Positions 36,211 through 36,240 of a DNA stretch of 36,240 nt are shown here, piece by piece (position 1 is the first letter of the stretch; every line of letters begins with the position of its first letter). A model generated the notes under the pieces. The model made no database searches, was not told the DNA's origin, and saw nothing but the letters and a program-made list of their open reading frames with translations. Source of the stretch: an uncultured Oscillospiraceae bacterium (GTDB taxonomy: Bacteria > Bacillota > Clostridia > Oscillospirales > Ruminococcaceae); assembly GCA_904397845.1 (NCBI GenBank), contig CAJFOX010000027.1, positions 1-36,240 of the forward strand, written 5' to 3'. A program made the translations under genes and the position numbers.

Positions 36211-36240
36211 GTGATTTTTTATCACGGTAGTTCCGTCAAA
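36211..36240 (+). CDS. Start of a further gene, possibly DUF3990 (partial, 3' end outside window)
   Basis: GTG 36211 follows AAAGGAG by ten bases and opens ten codons reading MIFYHGSSVK. Proteins of the DUF3990 group often begin with a similar YHGS segment, but ten residues cannot prove it. The gene continues beyond the window. Confidence 0.4.
   Translation, partial: MIFYHGSSVK

Overview
The window looks like a chromosomal segment of a spore-forming, low-to-mid GC Clostridia, most like the Oscillospiraceae/Ruminococcaceae group. The grounds are strong AGGAGG-type ribosome binding sites, frequent TTG/GTG starts, sigma-A promoters with 17-base spacers, a SpoIID-type protein, XpaC/TelA, YitT, and a V-type ATPase operon in the gene order known from Enterococcus hirae ntp. 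This placement is inference; no rRNA or other marker is present. I see no tRNA, rRNA, CRISPR array, insertion sequence or prophage.

Layout. 1-3600: an accessory-looking edge with the tail of a probable YolD-like gene, a SMEK-domain protein whose 5' end appears frameshifted, a transglutaminase-like lipoprotein behind a C9 homopolymer, and a small PH-domain protein. 3638-5035: a MATE exporter. 5246-9266: a housekeeping run on the plus strand with two TrkA/RCK potassium regulators, a TrmN6-like tRNA methyltransferase, RsmI and a PiT phosphate permease. 9360-14861: six minus-strand genes forming the least explained part. They are a SpoIID-like protein fused to four peptidoglycan-binding domains, an S53 (sedolisin) peptidase without a prodomain, and a tightly coupled four-gene operon of unknown small, proline-rich and single-membrane-span proteins. 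None of the soluble ones has a signal peptide, which suggests work inside the sporulating mother cell.

14990-19331: YfcE-like phosphodiesterase, BirA, then XpaC, TelA and an HD-domain protein behind a clear promoter. 19385-23048 (minus): an XRE regulator with membrane anchor, an S9 peptidase, and a zinc-ribbon membrane protein. 23380-27236 (plus): a small monocistronic alpha/beta protein, YitT, a GntR/HutC regulator, and an aldehyde dehydrogenase. 27482-36120: a complete nine-gene V-type ATPase operon (G/H, I, K, E, C, F, A, B, D). Its proteolipid carries all five side chains that bind Na+ in the E. hirae enzyme, so it is predicted to move Na+ rather than H+. The last 30 bases begin another gene.

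The most novel-looking material is the 9360-14861 block. I read it as a candidate sporulation or envelope module, but the function of four of its six genes cannot be named from sequence alone.
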